A stretch of DNA of 64,000 nucleotides. It comes from Streptomyces roseolilacinus (lineage in GTDB: Bacteria; Actinomycetota; Actinomycetes; Streptomycetales; Streptomycetaceae). Of the stretch, positions 27,621-35,268 are shown in pieces; the stretch's first letter is position 1; each line of letters starts with the position of its first letter. The DNA lies in the NCBI RefSeq assembly GCF_014649335.1, contig NZ_BMSV01000010.1, positions 186,001-250,000 on the forward strand, read 5' to 3'. Position numbers and translations under genes: made by a program. The notes under the pieces are model-generated. The model was given only the letters and a program-made list of their open reading frames with translations, was not told the origin of the DNA and did not search any database.

Positions 27621-28781
27621 ATGAACCGTTTGACCACGTCATGGGGCGACCACGCGCTCACCCGCTTCCCCGAGCACCCCCGCGACCCCCTCCGCGCCTG
27701 GGACGCCGCCGACGAGTACCTGCTGCGGTACCTCGCGGAGCCCGGCGCCCCCGCGCTCACGGGCACCGTGGCCGTGGTCGGCGACCGCTGGGGCGCCCTC
27801 GTCACCGCCCTCGCCGGCCACCCGGAACCCGGCGAGCTGGTCCAGATCACCGACTCGTACCTCGGCCGCGAGGCCACCCGCGCCAACCTGGCCCGCGCCG
27901 GCCACGCCGAGGGGCGCGTCCGCCTCCTCACGACGCGGGACGCCCCGCCTGCCCGCGTCGACGTCCTGCTGGTCCGCGTCCCCAAGAGCCTGGCGCTCCT
28001 GGAGGACCAGCTGCACCGCCTCGCGCCCGCCCTCCACGCCGGGACGGCCGTCGTCGGCACGGGCATGGTCAAGGAGATCCACACCTCCACGCTGACCCTC
28101 TTCGAGCGGCTCGTCGGCCCCACCCGCACCTCCCTCGCGGTGAAGAAGGCCCGGCTCGTCCACACCACCCCCGCCCCGGACCTCCGGCGCCCCGGGAACC
28201 CCTGGCCGCACCGGTACGCGCTGCCCGGCGACGCCCCGGCGGTGGCCGGGCTGACCGTCGTCAACCACGCGGGCGTCTTCTGCGCCGACCGGCTCGACAT
28301 CGGCACCCGCCTGTTCCTCCAGCACCTGCCGAGCGGCCTCGACGGGGCCCGCGTCCTCGACCTGGGCTGTGGCAACGGCGTGGTCGGCCTCGCCGTCGCC
28401 GTCGCGGAACCCGGCGCCGAGGTGGTGCTCACCGACGAGTCGTACCAGGCGGTCGCCTCCGCCGAGGAGACGTTCCGCGCCTCCGCGCCGCCCGGCACCA
28501 CGGCGCGCTTCGTGGTCGGCGACGGCACGGCGGACGTCCCGGACGGCTCCGTCGACGTGGTCCTGAACAACCCGCCCTTCCACAGCCACCAGGCCCTCAC
28601 CGACGCGACCGCCCGCCGGATGTTCACCGGCGCGCGCCGCGTCCTGCGCGGCGGGGGCGAACTGCGCGTCGTCGGCAACCGCCACCTCGGCTACCACGTG
28701 GCCCTGCGCCGGGTGTTCGGCAACTGCGAGGTCGTCGGGAGCGACCCGAAGTTCGTGGTGCTGCGCGCCGTGAAGCGCTGA
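27621..28781 (+). CDS. rlmG: RlmG-like class I methyltransferase
   Basis: 386 residues with two Rossmann-like halves: a degenerate N-terminal methyltransferase domain (about 1-190) and a C-terminal catalytic domain with SAM motif VLDLGCGNGVVGLA and target-base motif NNPPFHS. This layout is that of RsmC/RlmG, which methylate guanine N2 in rRNA (RlmG acts on G1835 of 23S in E. coli). ATG at 27621 follows a clear gap. The specific base is inferred. Confidence 0.85.
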   Translation: MNRLTTSWGDHALTRFPEHPRDPLRAWDAADEYLLRYLAEPGAPALTGTVAVVGDRWGALVTALAGHPEPGELVQITDSYLGREATRANLARAGHAEGRVRLLTTRDAPPARVDVLLVRVPKSLALLEDQLHRLAPALHAGTAVVGTGMVKEIHTSTLTLFERLVGPTRTSLAVKKARLVHTTPAPDLRRPGNPWPHRYALPGDAPAVAGLTVVNHAGVFCADRLDIGTRLFLQHLPSGLDGARVLDLGCGNGVVGLAVAVAEPGAEVVLTDESYQAVASAEETFRASAPPGTTARFVVGDGTADVPDGSVDVVLNNPPFHSHQALTDATARRMFTGARRVLRGGGELRVVGNRHLGYHVALRRVFGNCEVVGSDPKFVVLRAVKR

Positions 28782-28782
28782 C

Positions 28783-29367
28783 CTACCGGTCCCCTCCCGC
28801 CCTGGCGCGCCGGTGCGCGGCCACCCGTTCGCGGGTCGCGCACCGCCGCGAGCAGTAGCGGCGGGGCACCCCGCTGCCCAGCGCCAGGTACACGTTCCCG
28901 CAGCCCGGCGCCGCGCAGACACCGCCCGGCGGGCGCTGGCGGTCCCACACGAGGACCGTCAGGCACAGGCACGACGACGCCAGGAGCCACTCGCCCCACG
29001 GGGCGTCGTCCGACCCGTCCAGGTGCGGGTGCCAGGGGCTGCCGCCACCGTGCGAGGTGAGCCGCAGCGGGCCGGGGCCGCGGGCGAGCAGCCGGTTCAG
29101 CTCCGCCACGGCCGCGTCGAGGCCGTCGGCGGCGAACACCGCGCGCAGGGCCCGCGCCGCCGCCCGCATCTCCGCCACGTCCCGCCCGGACACGGCCACC
29201 GGCTCGTTCTCGCCGTGCTCCCGCAGCAGCGCGGCGATCGCCTCGGGCGTGGGGGAGGGGTCGTCGCGGGTCAGGGCGTTGACGAGGGCCTCGGTGCGGC
29301 GGGCGACGGCGTGCGCGGAGTGGCGGGAGGAGCGGTCGTCGGCGTACACCCCTGGAATGTAACGCAT
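28783..29367 (-). CDS. CGNR zinc finger protein
   Basis: 194 residues. The C-terminal zinc finger has Cys pairs in GVCAAPGCGNVYL and RRYCSRRCATRERVAAHR, the CGNR signature (here CGNV). The N-terminal domain with TRDDPSPTPEAIAALLREHG is the ABATE stress-response domain usual for this family. Probably a DNA-binding regulator. Its start is 38 bases from that of the divergent MFS gene, so it may regulate the exporter. Confidence 0.88.
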   Translation of the reverse strand: MRYIPGVYADDRSSRHSAHAVARRTEALVNALTRDDPSPTPEAIAALLREHGENEPVAVSGRDVAEMRAAARALRAVFAADGLDAAVAELNRLLARGPGPLRLTSHGGGSPWHPHLDGSDDAPWGEWLLASSCLCLTVLVWDRQRPPGGVCAAPGCGNVYLALGSGVPRRYCSRRCATRERVAAHRRARAGGDR

Positions 29368-29405
29368 CTGGTGTGGTTTTCCGTTACGCGCGTACCGTGC
29401 GGCGG

Positions 29406-30722
29406 GTGAGAGACCGTCACGCCCTCGCCTGGTACACGACCGGCGCCGCCCTCGCCCGCACGGGCGACGAGGCGGCCGGCCCCGCGCTGCTCCTCGCGGG
29501 GCTCGCCGCCACCGGATCGTCCGCCACCGCCTCCGCCCTGCTCGCCGCGAGCACCGCCACCGCGGCGATCGGCGGCCCCGTGCTCGGCGCGCTGCTGGAC
29601 CGCTCGGCCCGGCCCGGCCGGCTGCTCGCCGGGGCGCTCGCCGGCCACGCGGCGAGCCTCCTCGCCGTCCTGGTGTGCCTCGGCCGGACCCCGGCGGCCG
29701 TACCGCTCCTGGTCGCGGCCGCCTCCGGCCTCCTGGCCCCGGCCCTGTCCGGCGGCTGGACCGCCCAACTCCCGCGGGTCACGGGCCCCGGGAGCCTGCC
29801 GCGCGCCACGGCCCTCGACGCGATGACCTTCCACGCGGCCGCCCTCGCCGGCCCCGCCCTGACGGCCGCCGCGGCCACCCTGTACGGCGCCGGGGCGGCC
29901 GTCCTCACCGCGGCGGCGCTGCTGGCGGCGGCCCTCCCGGCGGTCCGCGCCCTCCCCCGCGGGCCGGCGGCCCCGCCCCGTTCCGGGCACCTGGCCGCGG
30001 AGCTCGCCGCCGGGTTCCGCGCCCTCGCCCGCACCCCCGCGCTGGCCCGGGTGACCGGCGCGTCCGTCCTGTCCTGCGCGGGCCAGGGCGCCCTGGTCGC
30101 CTGCACGCCCCTGCTGGGCGAGCGGCACCTCGGCGGCGCCGGGTACGGGGCGCTGCTCCTCGCCGTCCTCGCGGCCGCCGCGCTCGCCGCGAACGCCGTG
30201 CTCGCGCGGCTGCGCCGGCCGCCCGCCCCCCACGCCCTGTTCCGCGCGGCCACCCTCCTCCAGGGCGTCGCCCTGCTGCCCGCCGCGACCGCGGGCCACC
30301 CCGCGCCGCTCGTGGCGGCCGTGGCCCTGGCGGGCCTGGGCGAGGGGCCGCAGCTCACGGCGCTGTTCGCGATCCGGCACCGCGAGGCGCCGCCCCGGCT
30401 GCGCGGTCAGGTCTTCACGACCGGTGCCAGCCTCAAGATCAGCGGCTTCGCGCTCGGCGCGGCCGCCGCCGGCCCGCTCGCCGGGGTCTCCCTGCCGGGC
30501 GCCCTCCTGGCGGCCGCCGCCGTACAGCTCCTGGCCGCGGCCGTCACCGCTCCGGCAGGGCGGTGCCGCACCGCGCGCAGAACCGCACCTCGGCGCCCTC
30601 GGGCGCGAGGCGGCCGCACTCCGGGCACACCCGGTCCAGCAGGCACGCCGGCTCACCACCGGCCCGCTCCGCCCCGGGCGCCCGACCGATCGTCATGCCG
30701 GGACGCCGACGGTGCACCGTGA
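29406..30722 (+). CDS. MFS transporter with C-terminal overrun
   Basis: 438 residues from GTG 29406. About ten to twelve Ala/Leu-rich helices fill residues 10-380, with a loop after helix 2 reading LDRSARPGRLL. It resembles DHA1-like exporters that are often annotated only as MFS. From about residue 385 the sequence becomes an Arg/Pro-rich tail (CRTARRTAPRRPRARGG) encoded on the strand opposite to the zinc-ribbon end of the neighbouring gene, so the natural stop appears to have been lost. GTG 29373 and 29397 are alternative starts. Confidence 0.8.
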   Translation: MRDRHALAWYTTGAALARTGDEAAGPALLLAGLAATGSSATASALLAASTATAAIGGPVLGALLDRSARPGRLLAGALAGHAASLLAVLVCLGRTPAAVPLLVAAASGLLAPALSGGWTAQLPRVTGPGSLPRATALDAMTFHAAALAGPALTAAAATLYGAGAAVLTAAALLAAALPAVRALPRGPAAPPRSGHLAAELAAGFRALARTPALARVTGASVLSCAGQGALVACTPLLGERHLGGAGYGALLLAVLAAAALAANAVLARLRRPPAPHALFRAATLLQGVALLPAATAGHPAPLVAAVALAGLGEGPQLTALFAIRHREAPPRLRGQVFTTGASLKISGFALGAAAAGPLAGVSLPGALLAAAAVQLLAAAVTAPAGRCRTARRTAPRRPRARGGRTPGTPGPAGTPAHHRPAPPRAPDRSSCRDADGAP

Positions 30723-31041
30723 GGTAGTCGAGCCCGTGCGGGCCCGCCGTCAGCCCGCGCCGGGCCCCGCGCGGCAGCCACACCACGCACCCGGCCTCCA
30801 GCGGCTCCGCCCCGCCGTCCGCCTCCAGCTCGCCGCGGCCGTTCACCACGAACACCAGGACGTCCAGGTCCGGTTCCACGTGGACGGCCACCCCCGCCCC
30901 GGGGGCCAGCCGCACCACGTTCGCGTCGAGCTGCCGCTCCTGGGCGGCGAGTCTCCACAGGGCGCCGCCCCGGTCCGCCGGCATCGCGCGGACGAGGTCG
31001 GTCATCCGGGCGAGCACGCTCGCCGCCGGGGACGCTGCCAC
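30544..31041 (-). CDS. Cupin protein with C-terminal zinc ribbon
   Basis: 165 residues. GTG 31041 is chosen because GGGAGG precedes it by six bases. The cupin core has VAVHVEPDLDVLVFVVNGRG, EPLEAGCVVWLPRG and LDYLTVHRRR; the C-terminus is a zinc ribbon with CPECGRLAPEG and FCARCGTALPER. A cupin followed by a zinc ribbon is a recurring small-protein layout of unknown function. Its last 179 bases overlap the MFS gene on the other strand. Confidence 0.8.
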   Translation of the reverse strand: MAASPAASVLARMTDLVRAMPADRGGALWRLAAQERQLDANVVRLAPGAGVAVHVEPDLDVLVFVVNGRGELEADGGAEPLEAGCVVWLPRGARRGLTAGPHGLDYLTVHRRRPGMTIGRAPGAERAGGEPACLLDRVCPECGRLAPEGAEVRFCARCGTALPER

Positions 31042-31188
31042 GTTGTTCCTCCCGGGAACAGGGAACGGGGGTGAAGGCCCAGGGATCGTAGCGAGTCCCA
31101 CGGCCTCGCACCTCCCCCGGCACGCCTGCCCCGGGCCGGTGCCGCGCGGCGCGTCCGCGCCGGCAGACCCTCCCCGCGCCGGCGGCTC

Positions 31189-31467
31189 CCCCCGCGCGGC
31201 CCACTCCCGCCGCGTCCGCGGGGCACGGGCCCGCAGCGGCGGCAGGACCACCGGGTACCGGGCGGTCCGGTCGAGCGCCTCGAAGCCCTCCCGTGCCGCG
31301 GGCGCCGCGCCGACCCGTCCCCCGCCGGTGACGGAGGGGACGCCGGACTTCCCCTCCGCCGCCCCGACCCGGACGCCCTCCCGGCGCGCGTGGTGCCGGG
31401 CCGGCCACTCCTCGAACGCCACGGCGTCCGGGAAGGCGGCGGCCTCCACCCCGTCGACCTCGTCCAC
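31189..31467 (-). pseudogene. YdeI/OmpD-associated family remnant (internal deletion)
   Basis: On minus, a frame from GTG 31467 reads VDEVDGVEAAAFPDAVAFEE, then WPARHHARREGV and GKSGVPSV, which matches the start of YdeI/OmpD-associated proteins (typically FED...EWLAEHH...GVWL...KGSGVPSV). It then jumps to FEALDRTARYPVVLPPLRAR, which matches their C-terminal helix pair. About 100 middle residues, including the usual CYGWIDG segment, are absent, and the flanks run on without a stop. I read it as a degraded gene; a homology search would settle it. Confidence 0.5.
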
Positions 31468-31566
31468 GGCCCCCGGCGTCCGCCGCGGCGCCCGCAGGCC
31501 CCGGCCGGCGGGAAACCCGGCCGGGTCCTCCGACCGGGCGCCGCCCGACGCGGTGCCGGACCGCTT

Positions 31567-31610
31567 CGGAGGCGTACCGCCGCCCCGTCCGAGGTGGCGG
31601 TACGCCTCCG
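31567..31610. repeat. Perfect 15-bp inverted repeat
   Basis: CGGAGGCGTACCGCC (31567-31581) and its exact complement (31596-31610) flank a 14-base loop. It lies 150 bases before the VOC gene and 100 bases beyond the YdeI-like remnant. It could be an old terminator of that remnant's region, an operator, or a mobile-element scar. Confidence 0.65.
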
Positions 31611-31759
31611 GCGCGGTGGCCCCCGGGGCGCGCGGGCGCGGTGCTCCCCGATCGCCGACCGGCGGCGCGAGGGGCGCGGGGCAGCCGCCCGATCGGCCTC
31701 CGGGCGGGGGAGGCCGGCGCCGCGGACGCCGCCGCGGAGGGCTGCCTAGGATCACCGGC

Positions 31760-32500
31760 ATGGCACTGCGACCCGTCCACGTGAACGTGAAGGCCCTCGA
31801 CGCCCCGGCGGTCGGCCGGTTCTGGGCGGAGGCGCTCGGCTGGAGCGCCTTCCACCCCGGCGTGACCACCTACGTCGGGCCCCCCGGCGACCTCGTCTGG
31901 CCGGACCCGGTCTTCGTCTGCGTCGACGTCGTCCCGGTCCCGGAACCCAAGACGGCGGCGAAGAACCGCGTGCACCTCGATCTCGCCACCACCTCCGCGG
32001 CCCACCGGGCGGAGCTGGTGGCGCGCCTGCGGGACCTCGGCGCGACGCCCGCCGACGTGGGCCAGGGCGACGTGCCGTGGACGGTCCTCGCCGACCCGGA
32101 GGGCAACGAGTTCTGCGTCCTGGAGCCCCGGGAGGTCTACCGGGACACCGGGCCGATCGCCGCGGTGGTGGTCGACTGCGCGGACCCGCGGACCATGGCC
32201 CGGTTCTGGGGCGGGGCGACGGACTGGACCGTGCACGAGGTGACCGAGGAGCGTGCGGCGCTGCGCTCCGCCGAGGGGGTCGGCCCGTACCTCGAGTTCC
32301 TCCGCACGCCCGACGCGAAGACCGCGCCGGACCGCGTCCACCTCGACCTGCTGCCGTACCCCGGCGACGACAAGGAGGCCGAGGTGGCCCGGCTGCGGGC
32401 CCTCGGCGCCACCGACCTCGACCTCGGCCAGGGCGACGTCCCGTGGACGTGCCTGACGGACCCGGAGGGCCACGAGTTCTGCGTCCTCGCCCCGTCCTGA
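31760..32500 (+). CDS. Two-domain VOC (glyoxalase/bleomycin resistance-like) protein
   Basis: 246 residues made of two tandem VOC modules of about 120 residues. Each ends with a near-identical unit (VPWTVLADPEGNEFCVLEP and VPWTCLTDPEGHEFCVLAP) and has NRVHLDLAT or DRVHLDLLP at the metal-His position, so one protein contains the paired fold. Metal ligands (His in HLDL, Glu in EFCVL) are kept in both halves. The group includes dioxygenases, glyoxalases and drug-binding proteins; the function here is unknown. Confidence 0.87.
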   Translation: MALRPVHVNVKALDAPAVGRFWAEALGWSAFHPGVTTYVGPPGDLVWPDPVFVCVDVVPVPEPKTAAKNRVHLDLATTSAAHRAELVARLRDLGATPADVGQGDVPWTVLADPEGNEFCVLEPREVYRDTGPIAAVVVDCADPRTMARFWGGATDWTVHEVTEERAALRSAEGVGPYLEFLRTPDAKTAPDRVHLDLLPYPGDDKEAEVARLRALGATDLDLGQGDVPWTCLTDPEGHEFCVLAPS

Positions 32501-32608
32501 CGCACAGCCCCGACGAGGCCCCGGCAGGTGAGCCCGGCGAGCCCCCGGCAACCCGTGGGCGCCCGAAAAGCCCCGACCCCTCACGCACGCTTCGGACAGG
32601 ATGTCCCC

Positions 32609-34126
32609 GTGCACCACATCCTGTGCGGGCTCGCCGCCAATCCGGCCCTGCCGTCCGAGATGGTCGACCGGCTCATATCCCTCGCGGACGAAGAGATCGC
32701 CGAGAACCTCGCCGAACGTGCGGATCTCAGCCGTGCGCAGGCGGTCGCGTTGGCCGGGCGCGTCGAGGAGAGCGCGGCGCGGCTCGCCTACGAGGGCCGG
32801 TTGGCCTCCGCGGACATCGACCCCTCCGTCTGGCCGGACGCCGCTCTCGCCCTGCTCGAGCAGGGGCTCGGCCGCCCGGAGTGGGCGGGTCTCCTCGCGA
32901 CCGATCCGGTCCGCGGGCGCCGGGAGAGGCTGGCGGCCTGCCCCGGCCTCCCGTCCGACGTGGTGGACACGCTCGCGACGGATCCGGACGTACCCGTGGT
33001 CGCCGAACTCGCCCTGTCGGCCGCCTCGGACGTGGCCGACGCACTCGCGGCGCACCCGCACGCCGAGGTCCGCCTCGCGGTCGCGGACAACACGGCGACG
33101 TCCCCGGCCGTACTGGAGGCGCTGGTGACCGGGGAGGGACTGCCCGCGGCGCGACGCTGTCCGGTCTGCGACCGCGAGGAGACCCCCTTCGTTCACGGCC
33201 CGCAGTGCCCACGGCCCGACTGCGAGCTGCCGCCGGGCGCCGCGTGCGACGGATCCCACGAGTCCACCGTCCACGCCATACGGGAGGCGGCGTTCCGCAA
33301 CCCGTCCACCCCCACCGGAGCCGTCGTCGGTTTCGTGGACCATCCGTCGACGCTTCTGCGCCGGGCGCTCGCCGCCCGCCGGGACCTGCCCCGAGCGGTC
33401 TTCGCGCGGCTCGCCGCGGACCCCACCCCCGGTGTCCGGGCCGACGTCGCCGAGAACCCCGCCATCGACGACGCCCTGATCCGTGCGCTGGCCGACGACC
33501 GCGACCCCGAAGTGCGCCGCAGGCTCGCGCACCATCCCCGTGTACCGCTCGACGTCCTCACCCGCCTGGCCGGGAACACCAGGATCGGCGCCGCCCTTCC
33601 GCCCCGCATCGCCGCCGCCTCTCCCGCCGAGGTCGAAGAGCTGGCCGGGTCACCGGAGCCGACTGTCCGCATGCTCGTGGCCCGACGACGCCACCTACCA
33701 CCCGGGATACGCGACCGGCTGGCCGCCGACCCCGACGTGAAGGTGGCCAAGACCCTCGCCCCGCACCCGGACCTCACCGAAGCGCAGCTGCGCGCCATGG
33801 TCGACCGGTACGGCGTCCAGGTCCTGGCCACGGTGGCGGCCAACCCCAACGCGTCCGCGGCGCTCCTCGAAGACCTGGTCCGGTACGAACCGGCGGCGCG
33901 GAGGGTCTTCCGTGAGGTCGCCCGGCACCGCCGGGCGACGGCCCCGGCGCTGCTCGTCTGCTTGGCGGACGGACGGGCGAGACCCGTGGCCGCGGGCCAT
34001 CCGGCACTCCCGCCACCGGTCATCACGGAGCTGCTCGCCGACGCGGACCGGCAGGTGGGGGAGGCGGCAGCGGCCAATCCCTCCCTGCCGCCCGCCGTGA
34101 TGGCGGATCTGATGCCCGGGCGGTGA
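32609..34126 (+). CDS. Leucine-rich repeat variant (LRV-like) protein with cysteine cluster
   Basis: 505 residues from GTG 32609. It consists mostly of degenerate repeats of about 24 residues of the form LA.DPDV.VR..LA.NP..P..VL..LA, for example LATDPDVPVVAELALSAAS and LADDRDPEVRRRLAHHPRVP, an alpha-solenoid of the LRV type. Midway (near residue 175) an insertion RRCPVCDREET...GPQCPRPDCEL has a CxxC plus Cx4C set suited to zinc or iron-sulfur binding. The wobble bases seem slightly richer in A/T than in the neighbouring arg genes. No enzyme motif is visible; a binding scaffold is likely. Confidence 0.72.
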   Translation: MHHILCGLAANPALPSEMVDRLISLADEEIAENLAERADLSRAQAVALAGRVEESAARLAYEGRLASADIDPSVWPDAALALLEQGLGRPEWAGLLATDPVRGRRERLAACPGLPSDVVDTLATDPDVPVVAELALSAASDVADALAAHPHAEVRLAVADNTATSPAVLEALVTGEGLPAARRCPVCDREETPFVHGPQCPRPDCELPPGAACDGSHESTVHAIREAAFRNPSTPTGAVVGFVDHPSTLLRRALAARRDLPRAVFARLAADPTPGVRADVAENPAIDDALIRALADDRDPEVRRRLAHHPRVPLDVLTRLAGNTRIGAALPPRIAAASPAEVEELAGSPEPTVRMLVARRRHLPPGIRDRLAADPDVKVAKTLAPHPDLTEAQLRAMVDRYGVQVLATVAANPNASAALLEDLVRYEPAARRVFREVARHRRATAPALLVCLADGRARPVAAGHPALPPPVITELLADADRQVGEAAAANPSLPPAVMADLMPGR

Positions 34127-34186
34127 GCACCCCGCCCGGTGAAGCGCCCAGTCTCATCGGCCGCCCGGGCACCGGTCGGACGACCT

Positions 34187-34215
34187 TTGCATAAAACTGC
34201 ATGAGTACGTATAGT
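34187..34215 (+). promoter_or_regulatory. argC promoter with overlapping ARG box
   Basis: TTGCAT (34187-34192) and TATAGT (34210-34215) are 17 bases apart, a strong sigma-70-type promoter in an AT-rich island. The -35 is embedded in TTGCATAAAACTGCATGA (34187-34204), an 18-base palindrome close to the ARG box consensus with symmetric TGCAT...GCA elements. ArgR bound here with arginine would block transcription of argCJBDR. Confidence 0.8.
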
Positions 34216-34239
34216 CATGCCATCCAGAAGGAGGGTCCG

Positions 34240-35268
34240 ATGACGGTACGTGTGGCAGTGGCGGGTGCGAGCGGATACGCGGGCGGGGAGCTGCTCCGCC
34301 TGCTCCTCGCGCACCCCGGCGTCGAGATCGGCGCGCTGACCGGCAACGCCAACGCCGGCCAGAGGCTCGGCACGCTGCAGCCCCACCTCCTCCCGCTCGC
34401 CGACCGCGTCCTGGAGCCGACCGCCGTCGACGTCCTCGCGGGTCACGACGTGGTGTTCCTCGCCCTGCCGCACGGCCGGTCCGCCGCCGTCGCCGAGCAG
34501 CTCGGCGACGAGGTGCTGGTCGTCGACATGGGCGCCGACTTCCGGCTGAAGGACGCCGCCGACTGGGAACGGTTCTACGGCTCCCCGCACGCCGGGACCT
34601 GGCCCTACGGCCTGCCCGAACTGCCGGGCGCCCGCGCCGCGCTGGAGGGGGCCAGGCGCGTCGCGGTGCCCGGCTGCTACCCGACCGCGGTGTCGCTCGC
34701 GCTGTTCCCGGCGTACGCGCACGGCCTCGCCGAGCCCGAGGCGGTGATCGTCGCCGCGTCCGGCACCTCCGGCGCGGGCAAGGCGCCCAAGCCGCACCTG
34801 CTCGGTTCCGAGGTCATCGGCTCCATGACCCCGTACGGCGTCGGCGGGGGCCACCGGCACACCCCGGAGATGGCCCAGAACCTCGGCGCCGCCGCGGGCG
34901 AGCCCGTCACCGTGTCGTTCACGCCCACCCTCGCGCCCATGTCCCGCGGCATCCTCGCCACGTGCAGCGCCAAGGCGAGGCCCGGCACGACGGAGCAGGA
35001 CCTCCGGGCCGCGTACGGCAAGGCGTACGCCGACGAGCCGTTCGTTCACCTCCTCCCCGAGGGGCAGTGGCCCGCCACGGCGTCCGTCCAGGGTTCCAAC
35101 GCCGTTCAGGTGCAGGTCGCGTACGACCGGGCGGCGGGCCGCATCATCGCCGTCAGCGCCATCGACAACCTGACCAAGGGCACCGCCGGCGGCGCGGTGC
35201 AGAGCATGAACATCGCCCTCGGACTCCCCGAGGAGACCGGGCTTTCCACGATCGGAGTCGCACCGTGA
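34240..35268 (+). CDS. argC: N-acetyl-gamma-glutamyl-phosphate reductase
   Basis: 342 residues, third step of arginine biosynthesis (NADPH reduction of acetylglutamyl phosphate). It has the NADP motif VAGASGYAGGELLRLL, catalytic Cys in VPGCYPTAV, and HRHTPEM. ATG 34240 follows AAGGAGGG. The in-frame ATG at 34201 lies upstream of the expected transcript start set by TATAGT, so it is rejected. GTGA overlap couples it to argJ. Confidence 0.97.
   Translation: MTVRVAVAGASGYAGGELLRLLLAHPGVEIGALTGNANAGQRLGTLQPHLLPLADRVLEPTAVDVLAGHDVVFLALPHGRSAAVAEQLGDEVLVVDMGADFRLKDAADWERFYGSPHAGTWPYGLPELPGARAALEGARRVAVPGCYPTAVSLALFPAYAHGLAEPEAVIVAASGTSGAGKAPKPHLLGSEVIGSMTPYGVGGGHRHTPEMAQNLGAAAGEPVTVSFTPTLAPMSRGILATCSAKARPGTTEQDLRAAYGKAYADEPFVHLLPEGQWPATASVQGSNAVQVQVAYDRAAGRIIAVSAIDNLTKGTAGGAVQSMNIALGLPEETGLSTIGVAP

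Larger units (their letters stand above)
31042..31759. other. 718-base stretch without an intact gene
   Basis: Between the divergent cupin and VOC genes no intact gene is apparent. It holds a decayed YdeI-like gene (31189-31467) and a perfect 15-bp inverted repeat (31567-31610). The rest is GC-rich with no clear coding pattern; promoters for both flanking genes are expected here but none is obvious. Confidence 0.6.

Noticed and set aside
31043..31759. N-terminal extension of the VOC protein
   Set aside because: The open frame continues upstream but has no conserved sequence; ATG 31760 begins the VOC fold directly.
34201..34239. Upstream ATG of argC at 34201
   Set aside because: It lies before the probable transcript start and within the promoter; ATG 34240 has a strong ribosome site and the conserved N-terminus.
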